A DNA stretch of 64,000 nucleotides from Haladaptatus pallidirubidus (GCF_020700235.1 NZ_CP085305.1:372001-436000); one strand, 5' to 3'; positions 25,513 to 36,189 are shown, counted from the first letter of the stretch. Notes: generated by a model from the sequence alone, not told the origin. Numbers and translations are program-made.

Positions 25513-25875
25513 TGATAAACGGTGCTATCGTCACGCTTCTTTCCTCAGAGATGGTATCTGGTGAGTCAGACAGGACGTTCCCCCTTAACGAACGCTTTTT
25601 AACATCGACTGACGCATTCCCCCTCACCGATTCCGGAACCGTCACTGTCGTCTGTCTCGATTCCGACCCGCCTACGACCGCTATCTCGTTCATTCCTCCC
25701 GGAAATAGCTCGACGATACTATCAATGGATGAACGATACCCGATGAAACCGCAACTCTCTATTACAAACCAAACCTGTAATCTCCACGTTCGGTATAGGA
25801 AAACACCCCAGTTCCCAACGGGCTTACTATCGTTAAATACGATATTGTTCCCGCCGATAGGTTGATTCAAAGAAC
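25513..25875. repeat. Diverged ~360-bp direct repeat, copy B
   Basis: Partner of 22010-22357. It keeps the CGTTC-N9-GAACG element, the T-rich run after it and an inverted repeat ATTACA-N9-TGTAAT. It sits upstream of the ThuA-like gene, whereas copy A sits upstream of IclR gene 1 and abuts a glycerate-kinase remnant. Open frames across it exist on both strands but show no codon-position bias between copies. Confidence 0.7.
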
Positions 25876-25957
25876 TACTGGGACCTCGATGACATCTTCA
25901 CTGACCGCTGAATCCAACGAAGAACACTTATAATCCACGTTCGAGAACACTCTGCGT

Positions 25958-26680
25958 ATGAGCGTACGGGTAACCGTCTGGAACGAGAACGTACACGAGC
26001 GAGAGGACCCGGCCGTTGCGGAGCGCTACCCCGACGGCATTCACGGTACGATCGCGTCATCCCTCGAAGCCGACGGATACGTCGTCGAAACCGCAACGTT
26101 GCAGGAGCCGGAGCACGGTCTCTCCGAATCCGTGCTTGATGAGACGGATGTTCTCGTCTGGTGGTCTCACTGTGCCAACGATGAGGTAAGTGACGATGTC
26201 GCTACCCGCGTTGTTGACGCCGTTCACGGTGGGACGGGGTTTGTCCCGTTACACTCGGGTAAGAACTCGAAGCCGTTTACTCAACTGATGGGAACGACGT
26301 GCAACATCAAGTATCGCCACGGCGGTGAAACCGAGCGAGTGTGGGTCGTGGATCCCGGACATCCCATTGCTAACGGTCTCGACGAGTACTTCGAAATTCC
26401 GGCGACCGAGATGTACGGTGAGCCGTACGATATTCCAGAACCCGACCGGACGGTATTCGTCTCCTGGTTCGAGGGCGGCGAGGTGTTCCGTTCGGGCGTG
26501 TGCTATCGACGTGGACGCGGTCGAATCTTCGCGTTCCGTCCCGGTCACGAGGAGTATCCCATCTTCTACCAGGACGAAGTTCAACGGGTCATCAGCAACG
26601 CCGTCGCGTGGGCCGCTCCAAACGAAGGGGCCACTGTGAACTGGGGGAACGTCGAATCTGTCGAATCGTTGGACGAGTAA
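25958..26680 (+). CDS. ThuA-like (trehalose utilisation) domain protein
   Basis: 240 residues, a single glutamine-amidotransferase-like ThuA domain. VTVWNENVHERED at the start, VLVWWSHCANDEV near residue 65, FVPLHSGKNSKPFTQLMG near 95 and GRIFAFRPGHEEYPIF near the end are recognisable family features. ThuA proteins are linked to keto-disaccharide metabolism; the substrate here is unknown. A TATA box (TTATAAT, 25928-25934) supports the ATG at 25958. It is followed after 88 bp by the large unknown gene at 26769, probably its partner. Confidence 0.8.
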   Translation: MSVRVTVWNENVHEREDPAVAERYPDGIHGTIASSLEADGYVVETATLQEPEHGLSESVLDETDVLVWWSHCANDEVSDDVATRVVDAVHGGTGFVPLHSGKNSKPFTQLMGTTCNIKYRHGGETERVWVVDPGHPIANGLDEYFEIPATEMYGEPYDIPEPDRTVFVSWFEGGEVFRSGVCYRRGRGRIFAFRPGHEEYPIFYQDEVQRVISNAVAWAAPNEGATVNWGNVESVESLDE

Positions 26681-26768
26681 GGATAAATTCTGATTCGAGT
26701 GACCTCTTTTCACGTTAGCTTCGTTCTCGACCCAAATATTGATTACGTGCGCCCCTCCGATAGAAGCT

Positions 26769-28670
26769 ATGACTCTGTTCAAGGCGACGAAATCGTATTC
26801 GAAGCCGCCTGCGTGGGCGACGAAACAGCGACGACTGTTTGACCTGACGCTCGACGCGGTCGATTCGTTCGTCGAGCATTACTTCACCGACGATGGTAGC
26901 CCGCTGTGGCCGCCCGACGGGCACGTCGGTATTGACGGCTCCGACGACCTCATCGAGGGTTTTTACAACTGGCCACTCGTTTACGCAATGGGCGGCGACC
27001 GACTTCTCCTTGATGCGGCGAAGAAAAAGTATCTGGCAGTCATCGACCGTCTCTCCACGGTCGAGACGCCATACGGTCACCCGATGTACGTGGATGAGTT
27101 CGACCAAGGACGCGATTGGTTCCATCTTGGCGAGGGGAACCTCTACACCTACAACATAGGCCTCGCCGATCCGGCCGACGATGCGGTGGTTGAGCGAGCG
27201 GAGCGGTTCGCCTCGATGTACTTCGGTGACTCGAAGACCGGCAACTACGACGCTGAAAAACGTATCGTCCGCAGTCCGCAAACCGGGAGCATGGGCCCGG
27301 ATTACGGTGACTTCTCGAAGTACGTCACCCACGGCTACGGATCCGACTATCGTTGGTGGCGTCACGGCCTCCCGTGGCGCGACGTACCCGAGTTCAACGA
27401 ACCCGCAGATCTACACGACCCCGAGAACGAGGAGTTGCTGTTCGAGGTGTTGAACGAGCGGTGTACGAAGGGCGACATCCCGCTCAACCTCAACATCACG
27501 AGTCTGATGACCAACGCGTATCTCCACACGAGCGATGACCGCTACCGTGAGTGGGTCTTCGATTACCTCGAAGGGTGGCGCGAACGGACGTCGGAAAACG
27601 GCGGAATTATTCCCGATAACGTGGGGCGTTCGGGCGAAATCGGCGAATATACGAACGGCAAGTGGTACGGCGGCTATTACGGGTGGTCGTGGGGTGGGTG
27701 GCACTATGTCGGCATCGGTCCGACCGTCGCTGCCGAGAATGCCGTCCTTCTCGACGGCGATCGCGAGCATCTGGCGTTCCCCCGGTCGCAACTCGACCTC
27801 CTGATCGAGCGCGGCATAGAGGTGAGTGCGGATGCCGTCAACGATACTCTCTATCTCCCGCACAAGTACGGTGATCCCGGTAACTACCACTACAACGCCT
27901 CGGGCGTACTCCGGGAGAACGACGGTGAAGTTCGCTACGAGGACGGTTGGTTCGAGTTCCAACCCCACAAGGACGACCCGTACGCCGTCCACCTGTGGTA
28001 TATGTCGATGAGCGACGAAGACAGAAAGCGCGTCCGTGATCTCCGCAACTACCACAAGCAGGATTGGCGGCGCGTCGATCCGCGCGCGAAAACGAAGCAC
28101 GCCGACGGTCACGAGTATGCTTGGCTCGCCTATCTCGACGGGGGGTTTCAAGACTATCCCGAGCGAATTATGGAGGCGAGTCAGTCACAGGTTCGGGAAC
28201 GAATGCGATTCATGCGCCAAGAGGGGTACGAACCGGACGAGATCGACGAAGACTACCTTCGAAACCGCAACCCAGTCTCGGAAAAGGGGCTACTTCAACT
28301 AACGATGGGTGCGCCCCAACCGATCTACTACGGCGGTCTCGTCATGGCTCAAGTTCGCCACTTCGATTGCGAACGCGAGCAGCCAGGGCTTCCCGACGGC
28401 GTCGCGGCGCTGATCGATTCGATTACCTCGGAAGGAATCGGACTGACGCTCGTCAACACGAGCGGCCAAGATCGCGAAATGCTCGTTCAGGCCGGTGCGT
28501 ACGGCGAACACGAGTTCACGACCGTCAAAACCGGGGACGAGGAGGTTCGTCTCGAATCCAACGTCATCACAGTTTTGCTCCCGAGCGGCACGCGTCTCTC
28601 CCTCTCCGCCGAGATGAATCGGTTCTCGAACGACCCCAGCTACGAAATCCCCTCCGAACTCGACCGATAA
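26769..28670 (+). CDS. Large uncharacterised cytoplasmic protein, possibly an alpha/alpha-barrel carbohydrate enzyme
   Basis: 633 residues from an ATG about 30 bp after a TATA-like AAATATTGATTA; the frame's earlier start at 26739 is inside that promoter. There is no signal peptide. The first 400 residues look helical and rich in aromatic and acidic residues (LWPPDGHVGIDGSDDLIEGF, NGKWYGGYYGWSWGGWHYVG), as in six-hairpin glycosidase or lyase folds. The last 100 residues look like a beta-sandwich (LVNTSGQDREMLVQAG). I cannot name a family. A role in degrading a pectin-derived oligosaccharide is inferred from the neighbours (ThuA-like and uronate genes). Confidence 0.65.
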   Translation: MTLFKATKSYSKPPAWATKQRRLFDLTLDAVDSFVEHYFTDDGSPLWPPDGHVGIDGSDDLIEGFYNWPLVYAMGGDRLLLDAAKKKYLAVIDRLSTVETPYGHPMYVDEFDQGRDWFHLGEGNLYTYNIGLADPADDAVVERAERFASMYFGDSKTGNYDAEKRIVRSPQTGSMGPDYGDFSKYVTHGYGSDYRWWRHGLPWRDVPEFNEPADLHDPENEELLFEVLNERCTKGDIPLNLNITSLMTNAYLHTSDDRYREWVFDYLEGWRERTSENGGIIPDNVGRSGEIGEYTNGKWYGGYYGWSWGGWHYVGIGPTVAAENAVLLDGDREHLAFPRSQLDLLIERGIEVSADAVNDTLYLPHKYGDPGNYHYNASGVLRENDGEVRYEDGWFEFQPHKDDPYAVHLWYMSMSDEDRKRVRDLRNYHKQDWRRVDPRAKTKHADGHEYAWLAYLDGGFQDYPERIMEASQSQVRERMRFMRQEGYEPDEIDEDYLRNRNPVSEKGLLQLTMGAPQPIYYGGLVMAQVRHFDCEREQPGLPDGVAALIDSITSEGIGLTLVNTSGQDREMLVQAGAYGEHEFTTVKTGDEEVRLESNVITVLLPSGTRLSLSAEMNRFSNDPSYEIPSELDR

Positions 28671-28974
28671 CGTTGTTCTATGCGGTTTTTCGTTATCGAA
28701 CGACTTGCAGCGAGCGTCCGGGCTGGAGACCCGTGATTTCCCGCACTGAACCCCGGTGACCGTCGGTCGTTGAATTCGAAACTAGACGGCCTTCCATGCG
28801 ATAGTAGGCGGAACGGTAACGATGTGGTATCGTCGATATTCGATCTACAAGTTGGCACCCAACGATGACGCTCGCAAATTCGCTGGTAACGCGTCTGGTG
28901 CCAGGCCCGAGCATGCTCCAACGAATGATTCGATAGTCGGGACTTCTTTGTACTAGTACGTTAGACCGACGAGC
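28671..28974. other. Intergenic region before the glycerate kinase
   Basis: About 300 bp with no supported gene. Frames on the minus strand are short and unlike haloarchaeal proteins. It presumably holds the promoter of the glycerate kinase gene. Confidence 0.45.
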
Positions 28975-30299
28975 ATGATCGAGAACTACGACGCTTTTGA
29001 TCGTCCGGATCAGAAATTGGCACTGGATTGTATCACCGCCGGAATCCGCGCTTCGGAGCCAGCGACCGTAGTCGACGAGTGCCTCTCGCTAGACGGGACA
29101 GAGTTGGTCATCGACGAGGTTCGGTACGACCTCGCGGAGTACGACGAAATACTCCTCGTCGGCGGTGGGAATGCGGCCGCTACCGCAGCGAAAGCATTGG
29201 AAGACGTACTGGGCGACTGGCTTGACGGTGGCGTCGTCGTCACCGACAACCCAGTAGAAACGGAACGGATCGATGTACTACCCGGCAGCCATCCCGTCCC
29301 GAGCGAACGCGGTGTCGAGAGTACACGGACGCTCCTGGAGATCACCGAGTCGGCCGGAGCAAACGATCTCGTGATCGTCGTTGTTGCTGGTGGTGGCAGC
29401 GCGCTCATGCCTGCGCCAGCCGACGGTATCGATCTCTCGGATCTTCAAACCACGACGGAGAGGCTGCTGGCGTGTGGCGCTGACATCGGTGAGATCAACG
29501 CTGTGCGCAAACACTGCTCGGATATCAAAGGCGGCCAACTTGCTGACGCTGCGGCGCCGGCGACAGTCGTTGGTTTCGTGTTCAGCGACGTCGTCGGGAA
29601 CCGTCTCGACGTCATCGCCAGTGGTCCGTTGACGGCCGACGAATCGACGTTCGCGGACGCACTCGACGTCATCGACCGGTACGAAATCGACGTACCTGAC
29701 GCAGTCATGGTTCGACTCCGGCGGGGCATGGATGGTGAATGTCCTGAGACTCCGTCTCCAGACGACGCACCGTTCAGATTCGTTAGCCAACACGTGCTTG
29801 CCGACGGGAACACCGCGCTTGAGAAGGCTGCCATGGTAGCCCGTGAGGCAGGATTCAAACCGCTAATACTGACTTCACGGATTCGAAGAGAGGCCCGAGA
29901 AGTCGCCAAGACGTTGGTCGGAATCGCCGAAGAAAGTGCTGACACCGGTACTCCAGTAGAGCCACCTGCAGACTACTTTCGGGAGGCGAAACGACTGTTA
30001 CCCTCCGTGGCGACGGTGCTGGCGGTCCGAATCAGGAGTTCGTTCTGAGTGCGGCCCTGCAGCTTACGGAATCGAACGTTACCGTCGCCAGTGTCGATAC
30101 CGACGGCATCGACGGCGCTTCCGAGGCTGCGGGTGGTATTGCATCCCCGGAAACAGTGGATCCAACTGGGGAGGCATGGGCTGCGCTGCAAGACAACGAC
30201 GCGGGAGGATTTTTAAATCGTCAAGGTGGACTGCTCTTCACCGGCCCTACAGGGACGAATGTCAATGACCTCCGGGTTATTGTCATTTCAGATCGGTAA
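28975..30299 (+). pseudogene. Glycerate 2-kinase (DUF4147-MOFRL), frameshifted
   Basis: The first frame (28975-30048) encodes the N-terminal domain: VGGGNAAATAAKALEDVL, GSHPVPSERG, VVAGGGSALMPAP and DIKGGQLADAA. Near 29971-29973 one base appears to be missing. From there the plus-one frame continues perfectly with LLSGGETTVTLRGDG, AGGPNQEFVLSAALQL and the MOFRL end NDAGGFLNRQGGLLFTG, stopping at 30299. A single indel therefore separates two well-conserved halves, so it is either a very recent pseudogene or a sequence error. An intact enzyme would phosphorylate glycerate made by the GarR-like reductase. Confidence 0.85.
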
Positions 30300-30959
30300 T
30301 TAGATTGAGAGCGCTCTATTTTCGGCAAGAGATAGTTGACACCCGTATCGTTCAGAGTCTAGTGGATCTCTTGTGCTTCGAAACCACGGTCGGCGAGTCT
30401 GGGTCAATATTGACGAACTCTTCAGCTTGCGAGACATGTTTTCGAACCGTCCGCAACCCGTAATCGGACGTCCGACCCGTGAGACGTTTTCGTAACGATT
30501 GGGTGACGACCGCGGCTGTGTCACTAACGTGTGGACACGTCGCGCCCACGGCGACGATACCGGTTGTCACGGCGACACCAACAAGTGGAAAATTGCCATT
30601 CAGCGATCAACCAAACCAGCTAACGTCTACTGCCTCCTCCGAATGACGAATGGCTGATTGGCAAGACGTGAACACGAATATCCAGGCCAACTCGAAGAGG
30701 AGAAGTAGTGGTACTTCGTCATGCCGTTCGATACGTCGGCGACGACCGAGTCCTCTCCAGACCGCCAGTGTTCCCGGGAAAAGACTTATTTTTGTGAAAC
30801 CTTCCGGACGCTGGCTGTAGCTGAGATTAGTCCGCTCTAATACGTCTGAATTCTGGGGAACGATACAGAGTTCATCTGACGGCAACTTCTCAGTCGGAAA
30901 CAGCGCAGTACCGTTAGTCGAGGAGAAAAGATAATGAGACTAGATAAAGAACTCTGGCT
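30300..30959. other. Intergenic region without a supported gene
   Basis: About 660 bp. Several minus-strand frames of 70-90 codons exist (30300-30570 and 30607-30885) but none resembles a known protein and their compositions are atypical. It may contain remnants of a decayed gene that I cannot identify. Confidence 0.45.
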
Positions 30960-31739
30960 ATGAGCAATCACTTGCCGCTGACTGACACTATACTCCGGTC
31001 AAATGCACGAACAGCCATCCTCGTAGCGATCGCGGGCGGCTGTGATTCAACCCGTTCACTGGTAGACTCCGATCTCGCCAGCGAGTCCGCAGTATACAAC
31101 GCGTTAACTTGTCTCCAAGAACAAGGGTTGATACGCAAATCCCGATCGAAACGATGGTCACTAACTGGTCTGGGGCAAGTCGCCGCCGATTACATCGGCA
31201 GCTGCCAACAAAGCGAGTCAGTGCTTTCGATTGATCCAGACTACTGGCAGACCCACGATGTGACTGCACTACCGCCACGTTTTCGGCTTCGTCTTTCGGA
31301 ACTTGCTGGTGGCGAGGTGGTAAAGGCAACTGAGACACGACCAACAAACGCCATCTACGAAGTCGAACAACGACTGGTTGACGCGAACTCAATCAGTGCG
31401 ATCACACCAGTGTACAACGATCAGTTGGCCGATGCGGCCAGCGATGCTGACATAACGCGACTCATCTTTGACGAAGCCGTTTTCGACGAGGTCATCACGG
31501 AAATGGTTTATGCACAGCCTAGTGCCAAGGAAATGATTCGAGTGACCGATGTTTCGGTTGCAATCACCGTTACCGATGACTGTCTTCTCCTTTCGCTACC
31601 GACGTTAGACGGAACCTACGACTCGCAAACGGAATTTATTGCTGACACTGATGAAGCGCGCTCTTGGGGTAAACACCTTCTCGAATTTTACTGGGAATCG
31701 GCACAGCCGCCCGAATACGACTCTTCGCGCCATAACTGA
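30960..31739 (+). CDS. Winged-helix regulator with FilR1-type C-terminal domain
   Basis: 259 residues. Residues 10-75 form a winged helix (ESAVYNALTCLQEQGLIRKS, SKRWSLTGLGQVAADYI). The rest resembles the FilR1 middle domain common in haloarchaeal regulators (DPDYWQTHDVTALPPRFRLR, VTDDCLLLSLPTLDGTYD). No enzymatic residues are evident. Target genes are unknown; it is an isolated intact gene in decayed surroundings. Confidence 0.75.
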   Translation: MSNHLPLTDTILRSNARTAILVAIAGGCDSTRSLVDSDLASESAVYNALTCLQEQGLIRKSRSKRWSLTGLGQVAADYIGSCQQSESVLSIDPDYWQTHDVTALPPRFRLRLSELAGGEVVKATETRPTNAIYEVEQRLVDANSISAITPVYNDQLADAASDADITRLIFDEAVFDEVITEMVYAQPSAKEMIRVTDVSVAITVTDDCLLLSLPTLDGTYDSQTEFIADTDEARSWGKHLLEFYWESAQPPEYDSSRHN

Positions 31740-31769
31740 CCCTATTAAGATTGGCCGTCGCGGAGGTGG

Positions 31770-32159
31770 TATCGAGTGCTGTCTTTCGATCAAGAACACC
31801 AATAGAACTTCCAATACGTGCAGTAGTTGAGATCAATGTTCTCAATCCTACGTTGTGGACTCTTCTCGACATGGCGGAGTCGTCAGGGCGAGCCCCGATA
31901 TGGCTGTCTGGATCTTACCTAATGTTCTCGCTGATTGAACGACTTAGATGCGGCTTTCGAATTCGCCCTCGAGTGTCTCTTCGTGGTATTGCTGTCGCTT
32001 GGCATCGTAGTGTCCGAGTGTTACCTCGTCGACGGCTCCAATTCCCGTAAAAAAGGCACTCTCGATAGATGCTGTTTCTCTGAGTTGCTCTAGAGAATCG
32101 AGCACTTGGTCACCCGGATCGAGTCGAACAATGGACTTGTACTCTTCGTCTACATACTC
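31770..32159 (-). pseudogene. Decayed PPC/DUF296 gene
   Basis: The first 71 codons from the ATG at 32159 are good: SIVRLDPGDQVLDSLEQLRE, then AFFTGIGAVDEVTLGHYDA. The frame stops at 31944. In other frames beyond it, fragments such as DPDSHIGA and RVHNVGLRTLISTTARIG fit the missing PHxH/GGH half of a PPC domain. Frameshifts and a stop have therefore destroyed the C-terminal half. It is a relative of the intact protein at 13273. Confidence 0.65.
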
Positions 32160-32569
32160 CATGATCCTACGTGCGTTGCTACGGTCGCTTTTCACTTAAT
32201 ATTCCCTATGATGCCAGCCTATGATTAATTTCTAATTTCGATGGGAGCAATCTAGTAAGTGGTGCTGACATGCTCGGTATATCCATGAACCACGTCGGGT
32301 GCAATGACGCAACTTCCAGTGTTGGATAACAGTGTTAACCGGTGGCTCCGTTTGCCACAATGTTTTGTCTTTTTGAACAGACATTATTCCTCTAGTAAGG
32401 ATAAAATTTACCGTACAAAAATATAAAGTGGCATTGTGATCGTTATCTTTCTTCTCTGCCACCCTGCTTGGGAACGTAACTATCTAACTAATTAACCAAC
32501 AAAACTATATTATATTATAATTAAAAATATAACACAGGCGTAGGAATTAACGAAGCTTAGCCTTCCGAT
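32160..32569. other. AT-rich intergenic region
   Basis: Distinctly AT-rich sequence, most strongly around 32460-32530, with no supported gene. The shift in composition relative to the catabolic genes is typical of old insertion or plasmid junctions in haloarchaea. Confidence 0.5.
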
Positions 32570-32915
32570 TTACTACCAGAATAGATCGCCGAGGGACTCT
32601 AAAAACAAGACAGTGAAACACTGCGAGCCATTGCTCACTATGCACAAGAACTCCAGGTCTATCGTGCCGCGCAGGTGGAGGCCGACCATACAGCTGCCGC
32701 CGACACACATCGTATTGAACAAGCGACGGCCGGTGAACTCGCTGCTAAAGCCCATGCGAAAGGGGTTCCGGACGACGTCACGGACTGGAGCACGATTATT
32801 AAGAAAGATGTCCCGCGAAAGCACCGATCGTGACGAAACTCATTAACGATGGTCAGTATTATACTTCCAGTGGGAGAGGGAGACCGCATTAAATCGGAAT
32901 GTCTCGCTCCTGTAA
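32570..32915 (+). pseudogene. Remnant of a small haloarchaeal protein with C-terminal NDGQYY/FQW motif
   Basis: One frame reads DSETLRAIAHYAQELQVYRA then AAQVEADHTAAADTHRIEQA and ends at a stop at about 32832. Upstream in the same frame is IAEGL followed by a stop. Downstream, KLINDGQYY and then, after a shift, FQWERETALNRNVSLL resemble the INDNRYYYWQWR-type end of a common small haloarchaeal protein of unknown function. It is broken by stops and at least one frameshift. Confidence 0.55.
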
Positions 32916-33299
32916 GCCAAAATATAGATTCTTGAAGGCAATATTACTCTACCATGAGTGTGAAGAGAGACACCGATATTAACCAACACAGCTGAATTGA
33001 TTGTATTGTAGGTTAAAATTGGGGTCAGTGGTCGCACCTCCACCAATACCGATATTTTGAGTTGAGTGGTGGTTTTCTGTGGAACATGTGGCAGCGCCAG
33101 ATCTGTATCCTGCTAATGTCGGTTTAAGTTTGGTTCCCGTTATCATAACAAACTTCTCTGTATTTTAGCATTTGATTCCACTATCTATATTTTTATTATA
33201 TTATATCATATATTTATTAAGATTAAAGCTGATGCGATATCACTATCATAGAGAAACGAAGACAGTTCAAAAAATGGTCTCAGGGCCGCTCGATTTCGG
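32916..33299. other. AT-rich intergenic region
   Basis: About 380 bp, with a strongly AT-rich stretch at 33170-33230. No gene, tRNA or clear repeat is visible. Confidence 0.5.
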
Positions 33300-34725
33300 T
33301 TAGTAACTGTTGTACACGGTTTTCTCGATCGTGCAGAAGTCCAGTCCTGCGTCACCTTGTTCACGCCACGTTTCACTAGAAGAGCGCTTAAACCCGCCGA
33401 ATGGGACGTGAAGCTCCAGACTAGTTGTCTTGTCATTGACCTTCACGACCCCGGATTCCACCTCGTTAATGAAACGATTCGCTTCCATATGATCGTTGGT
33501 AACAATACTCGCTGAAAGCCCGTATGGCACGTCGTTTGCCACCGCGACACCCTCGTCGAAGTCACTCACCTTGAGGACCGCGATGACTGGACCGAAAACC
33601 TCCCTCCTGTGCGATGCGCATGTCGGTGTCCACAGCGGTAAATACGGTCGGTTCGACGAAGTATCTAGACTCGACTTCTTCACCCTCGGGGACGCCCCCA
33701 CCTGCCGCGAGCGTGGCACCCTCGTCCTCCGCAATACCGATGTAGTCGAGCGTCGAATCGAGTTCATCTGCATTGACCTGTGGTCCCATCTCGTGATCCG
33801 AACCGGGGCCGATATCGATCGACTCAGCGCGGTCGACGAGTTCAGCGACGAACTCATCGTAGACATCCTTATGAACGATAGCACGGGAGCAAGCCGTACA
33901 TGACTGACCGATCGTCCCGAACCCACCGTTTGCGACGATGTCGGCTGCATCGGCGGGGTCTGCCGAATCCGTGACCACTGTTGGGTTCTTCCCACCAAGT
34001 TCTGTCTGGACACGCTTCCCGGCATCGGTCGCCTGTTCGTATACCATCTGACCAACTTCGCTACTGCCGGTGAACGAAACTGCGTCTACCGCATCGTGTC
34101 CAATGAACCCACTCCCGACGGTACTTCCTAACCCCGTAACGACGTTTATCACTCCGTCCGGAAGACCCGCCTTGTCGAGCGATCGTGCGATTTCGACAGC
34201 GACACCGGGTGCAGCCGATGCCGGCTTGAGAACGACCGTATTCCCGGCGGCCAGGGCCGGTGCTAGTTTCCATGCTGGAATGGCTATCGGGTAGTTCCAC
34301 GGAGTAATGAGGGAGACGACACCAACTGGCTCCTCGACGGTGTAGAGATTTTGGTTGGGGGAGCTCGGGCCTTTGACCGTTCCGCCAGGGTCAGCGGCCT
34401 TCCCGGAGAAGTAATGGAAGATATCGATCGCACGCTGTACCTCGCCGTTTGCTTCGGCGTACGCCTTACTCTCCTCTGCGATCAGGCAATCGGTTAGCTC
34501 TTCATTACGCTCGGCAAGCAGGGTGCCGGCTTCGCGGAGAATTCGACCACGCTCTGGGCCGGGCGTCGCTGCCCAATCGTCTGCCGCGGCGGCAGCGGCT
34601 TCGACGGCAGCAGTTGCGTCCTCCGCACTCGAACTCTGGTAGCTTGCGACGATTTCATCGGGGTTCGCTGGGTTTTCAACCTCGATAAGAGCACCGGTTT
34701 CCGATTCGACCCACTCACCATTCAC
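33300..34725 (-). pseudogene. Aldehyde dehydrogenase (copy 2), frameshifted
   Basis: The N-terminal 375 or so codons match the ALDH at 14270, including TPWNYPIAIPAWKLAPALA, ELGGKNP and GQSCTACSR. At about 33599-33609 an extra G in the run GGAGGGAGG shifts the frame. The correct continuation EVFGPVIAVLKVSDF through GGFKRSSSETWREQGDAGLD lies in the other frame and ends at 33300. The only start is GTG at 34725; five codons upstream an ATA stands where the paralogue suggests ATG, a possible second lesion. Restored, it would be a 2-oxoglutarate-semialdehyde dehydrogenase-type ALDH. Confidence 0.85.
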
Positions 34726-35009
34726 ATAGTTCTGGTTTATTTCCGACCTCGTATATTTGGTCTCAGTTCTTCCATAGGACTTTTACGGTACGTCGAAAAT
34801 ATACAATAACTATCTAAAGGTATGGAAGTATATTTTACTATTTTAAATATTGTGAAACTTAATGCTGTATATAGAATTTTGACATTGGAAGTGAGCTGTG
34901 AGAATTCTTTTGGCGTCTGCACGCCCGAAGTGGAGAGCTTCGAGGGAAGGCCGAAAAGGAAGGATATCACACGATAACGGTTTGAGGGACGACGTCCGGA
35001 AGCGAGATT

Positions 35010-36089
35010 CTACCCGAGTCGAACCGGCTTCCTACGGTCGGCCGAGGCATAAACAGCCTCGATAATCTCGACGGCTTTGCGTGCCTCCTGCCCGTCGAGC
35101 ATGAACGGCTCCTCGTTCGCTAGCGCGTCAAGGTAGGCCGCGATATTTCGGCGGTGATATTCGTAGTCGATGGACATCGGGTCAGACGCACCCCCGCCCC
35201 TGGCCGTCTCGGTGAACTCCTCACGAACCGCTGTGTCATTCGAATGCTCCTCGCGAAACTGCCACGTTACGAGCTCATCTTCGAGGATTTCCGCGGTGCC
35301 GTCACGACCTGCCAGCTGGATGCGTTTGAGCGACCCCGGATACATAGAGGTCGTACCGAGAAGTTGGCCGAGCGTCTTGTTTCGGAACCGAAATACAGTG
35401 GCTGCGGTATCTTCGACTTCCATAAGATCGCCATTGTGCGCGAGCGTGTCCGTGTAGGCAAACACCTCGGCGACCGGGTTGACGTCCTCGTCGAGATCCA
35501 TCGTTGCACCGGCGAGCCACTGGATGGCATCCACGCTGTGGATGGACTGGTTCATAATCGCGCCACCGCCGTCGAGTTCCACGGTTCCCTGCCACGACCC
35601 CTCATAGTAATCATTTGGACGCCACCACGGCACGTACGCATTCGCAACCGCAAGCCGACCGAATCGACCCGACTCTGCTGCGTCGTGCATCGTCTCGACC
35701 ACGGGGTTATATCGTTGTGGGAAGACGCCTCCAAGCCGAACGCCTGCCGTCTCACAAGCTTCAATCATGTCGTCGATACGTTCGGTCGTTATCTCGAGGG
35801 GTTTCTCACAGAGGACGTGGACGCCGTGATCCGCTGCAGCAAGCGTAGGTTCGAGATGGGCACCGCTCGGTGTGCAGACAATGAGCACGTCGGGATGCAT
35901 CTCTTCCAACAACGTCTCAGTGTCCGTATAATGCGTGCAGTCGAACTCATCGGCGAACGCACGGCCCTTTTCGATCGTCCGACAAGAACCTCCGACTAGT
36001 TCAGCGTTCGACAGGTCGGTTATCGATTCCACATGCATCTCCGCTACCGCTCCGATACCGGCGATAGCGATACGATAATTCTCCGTCAT
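35010..36089 (-). CDS. Gfo/Idh/MocA-family oxidoreductase
   Basis: 359 residues from the ATG at 36089. It begins YRIAIAGIGAVAEMHVESI, carries the EKPL motif in HVLCEKPLEITTERID near residue 95 and GGGAIMNQSIHSVDAIQWL near 175. It is a different subgroup from the proteins at 3192 and 57067. The substrate is an unknown sugar or uronate. It is divergent from the TIM-barrel epimerase at 36190 with 100 bp between, a pairing common in sugar-oxidation modules. Confidence 0.8.
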   Translation of the reverse strand: MTENYRIAIAGIGAVAEMHVESITDLSNAELVGGSCRTIEKGRAFADEFDCTHYTDTETLLEEMHPDVLIVCTPSGAHLEPTLAAADHGVHVLCEKPLEITTERIDDMIEACETAGVRLGGVFPQRYNPVVETMHDAAESGRFGRLAVANAYVPWWRPNDYYEGSWQGTVELDGGGAIMNQSIHSVDAIQWLAGATMDLDEDVNPVAEVFAYTDTLAHNGDLMEVEDTAATVFRFRNKTLGQLLGTTSMYPGSLKRIQLAGRDGTAEILEDELVTWQFREEHSNDTAVREEFTETARGGGASDPMSIDYEYHRRNIAAYLDALANEEPFMLDGQEARKAVEIIEAVYASADRRKPVRLG

Positions 36090-36189
36090 TCGGCTCGAAA
36101 AGTCTCGCGGTCTCGCCAAAAGGATACCGGTTATTTTCCCGGTGCCGAAACCATTAACATGTTTACGGCCATCCACACGACCGACGGAC

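Noticed and set aside
30607..30885. 92-residue minus-strand frame with a hydrophobic patch, possibly a transposase end
   Set aside because: The expected YxxRWxIE-type motif is missing and I could not align it to any transposase I know.
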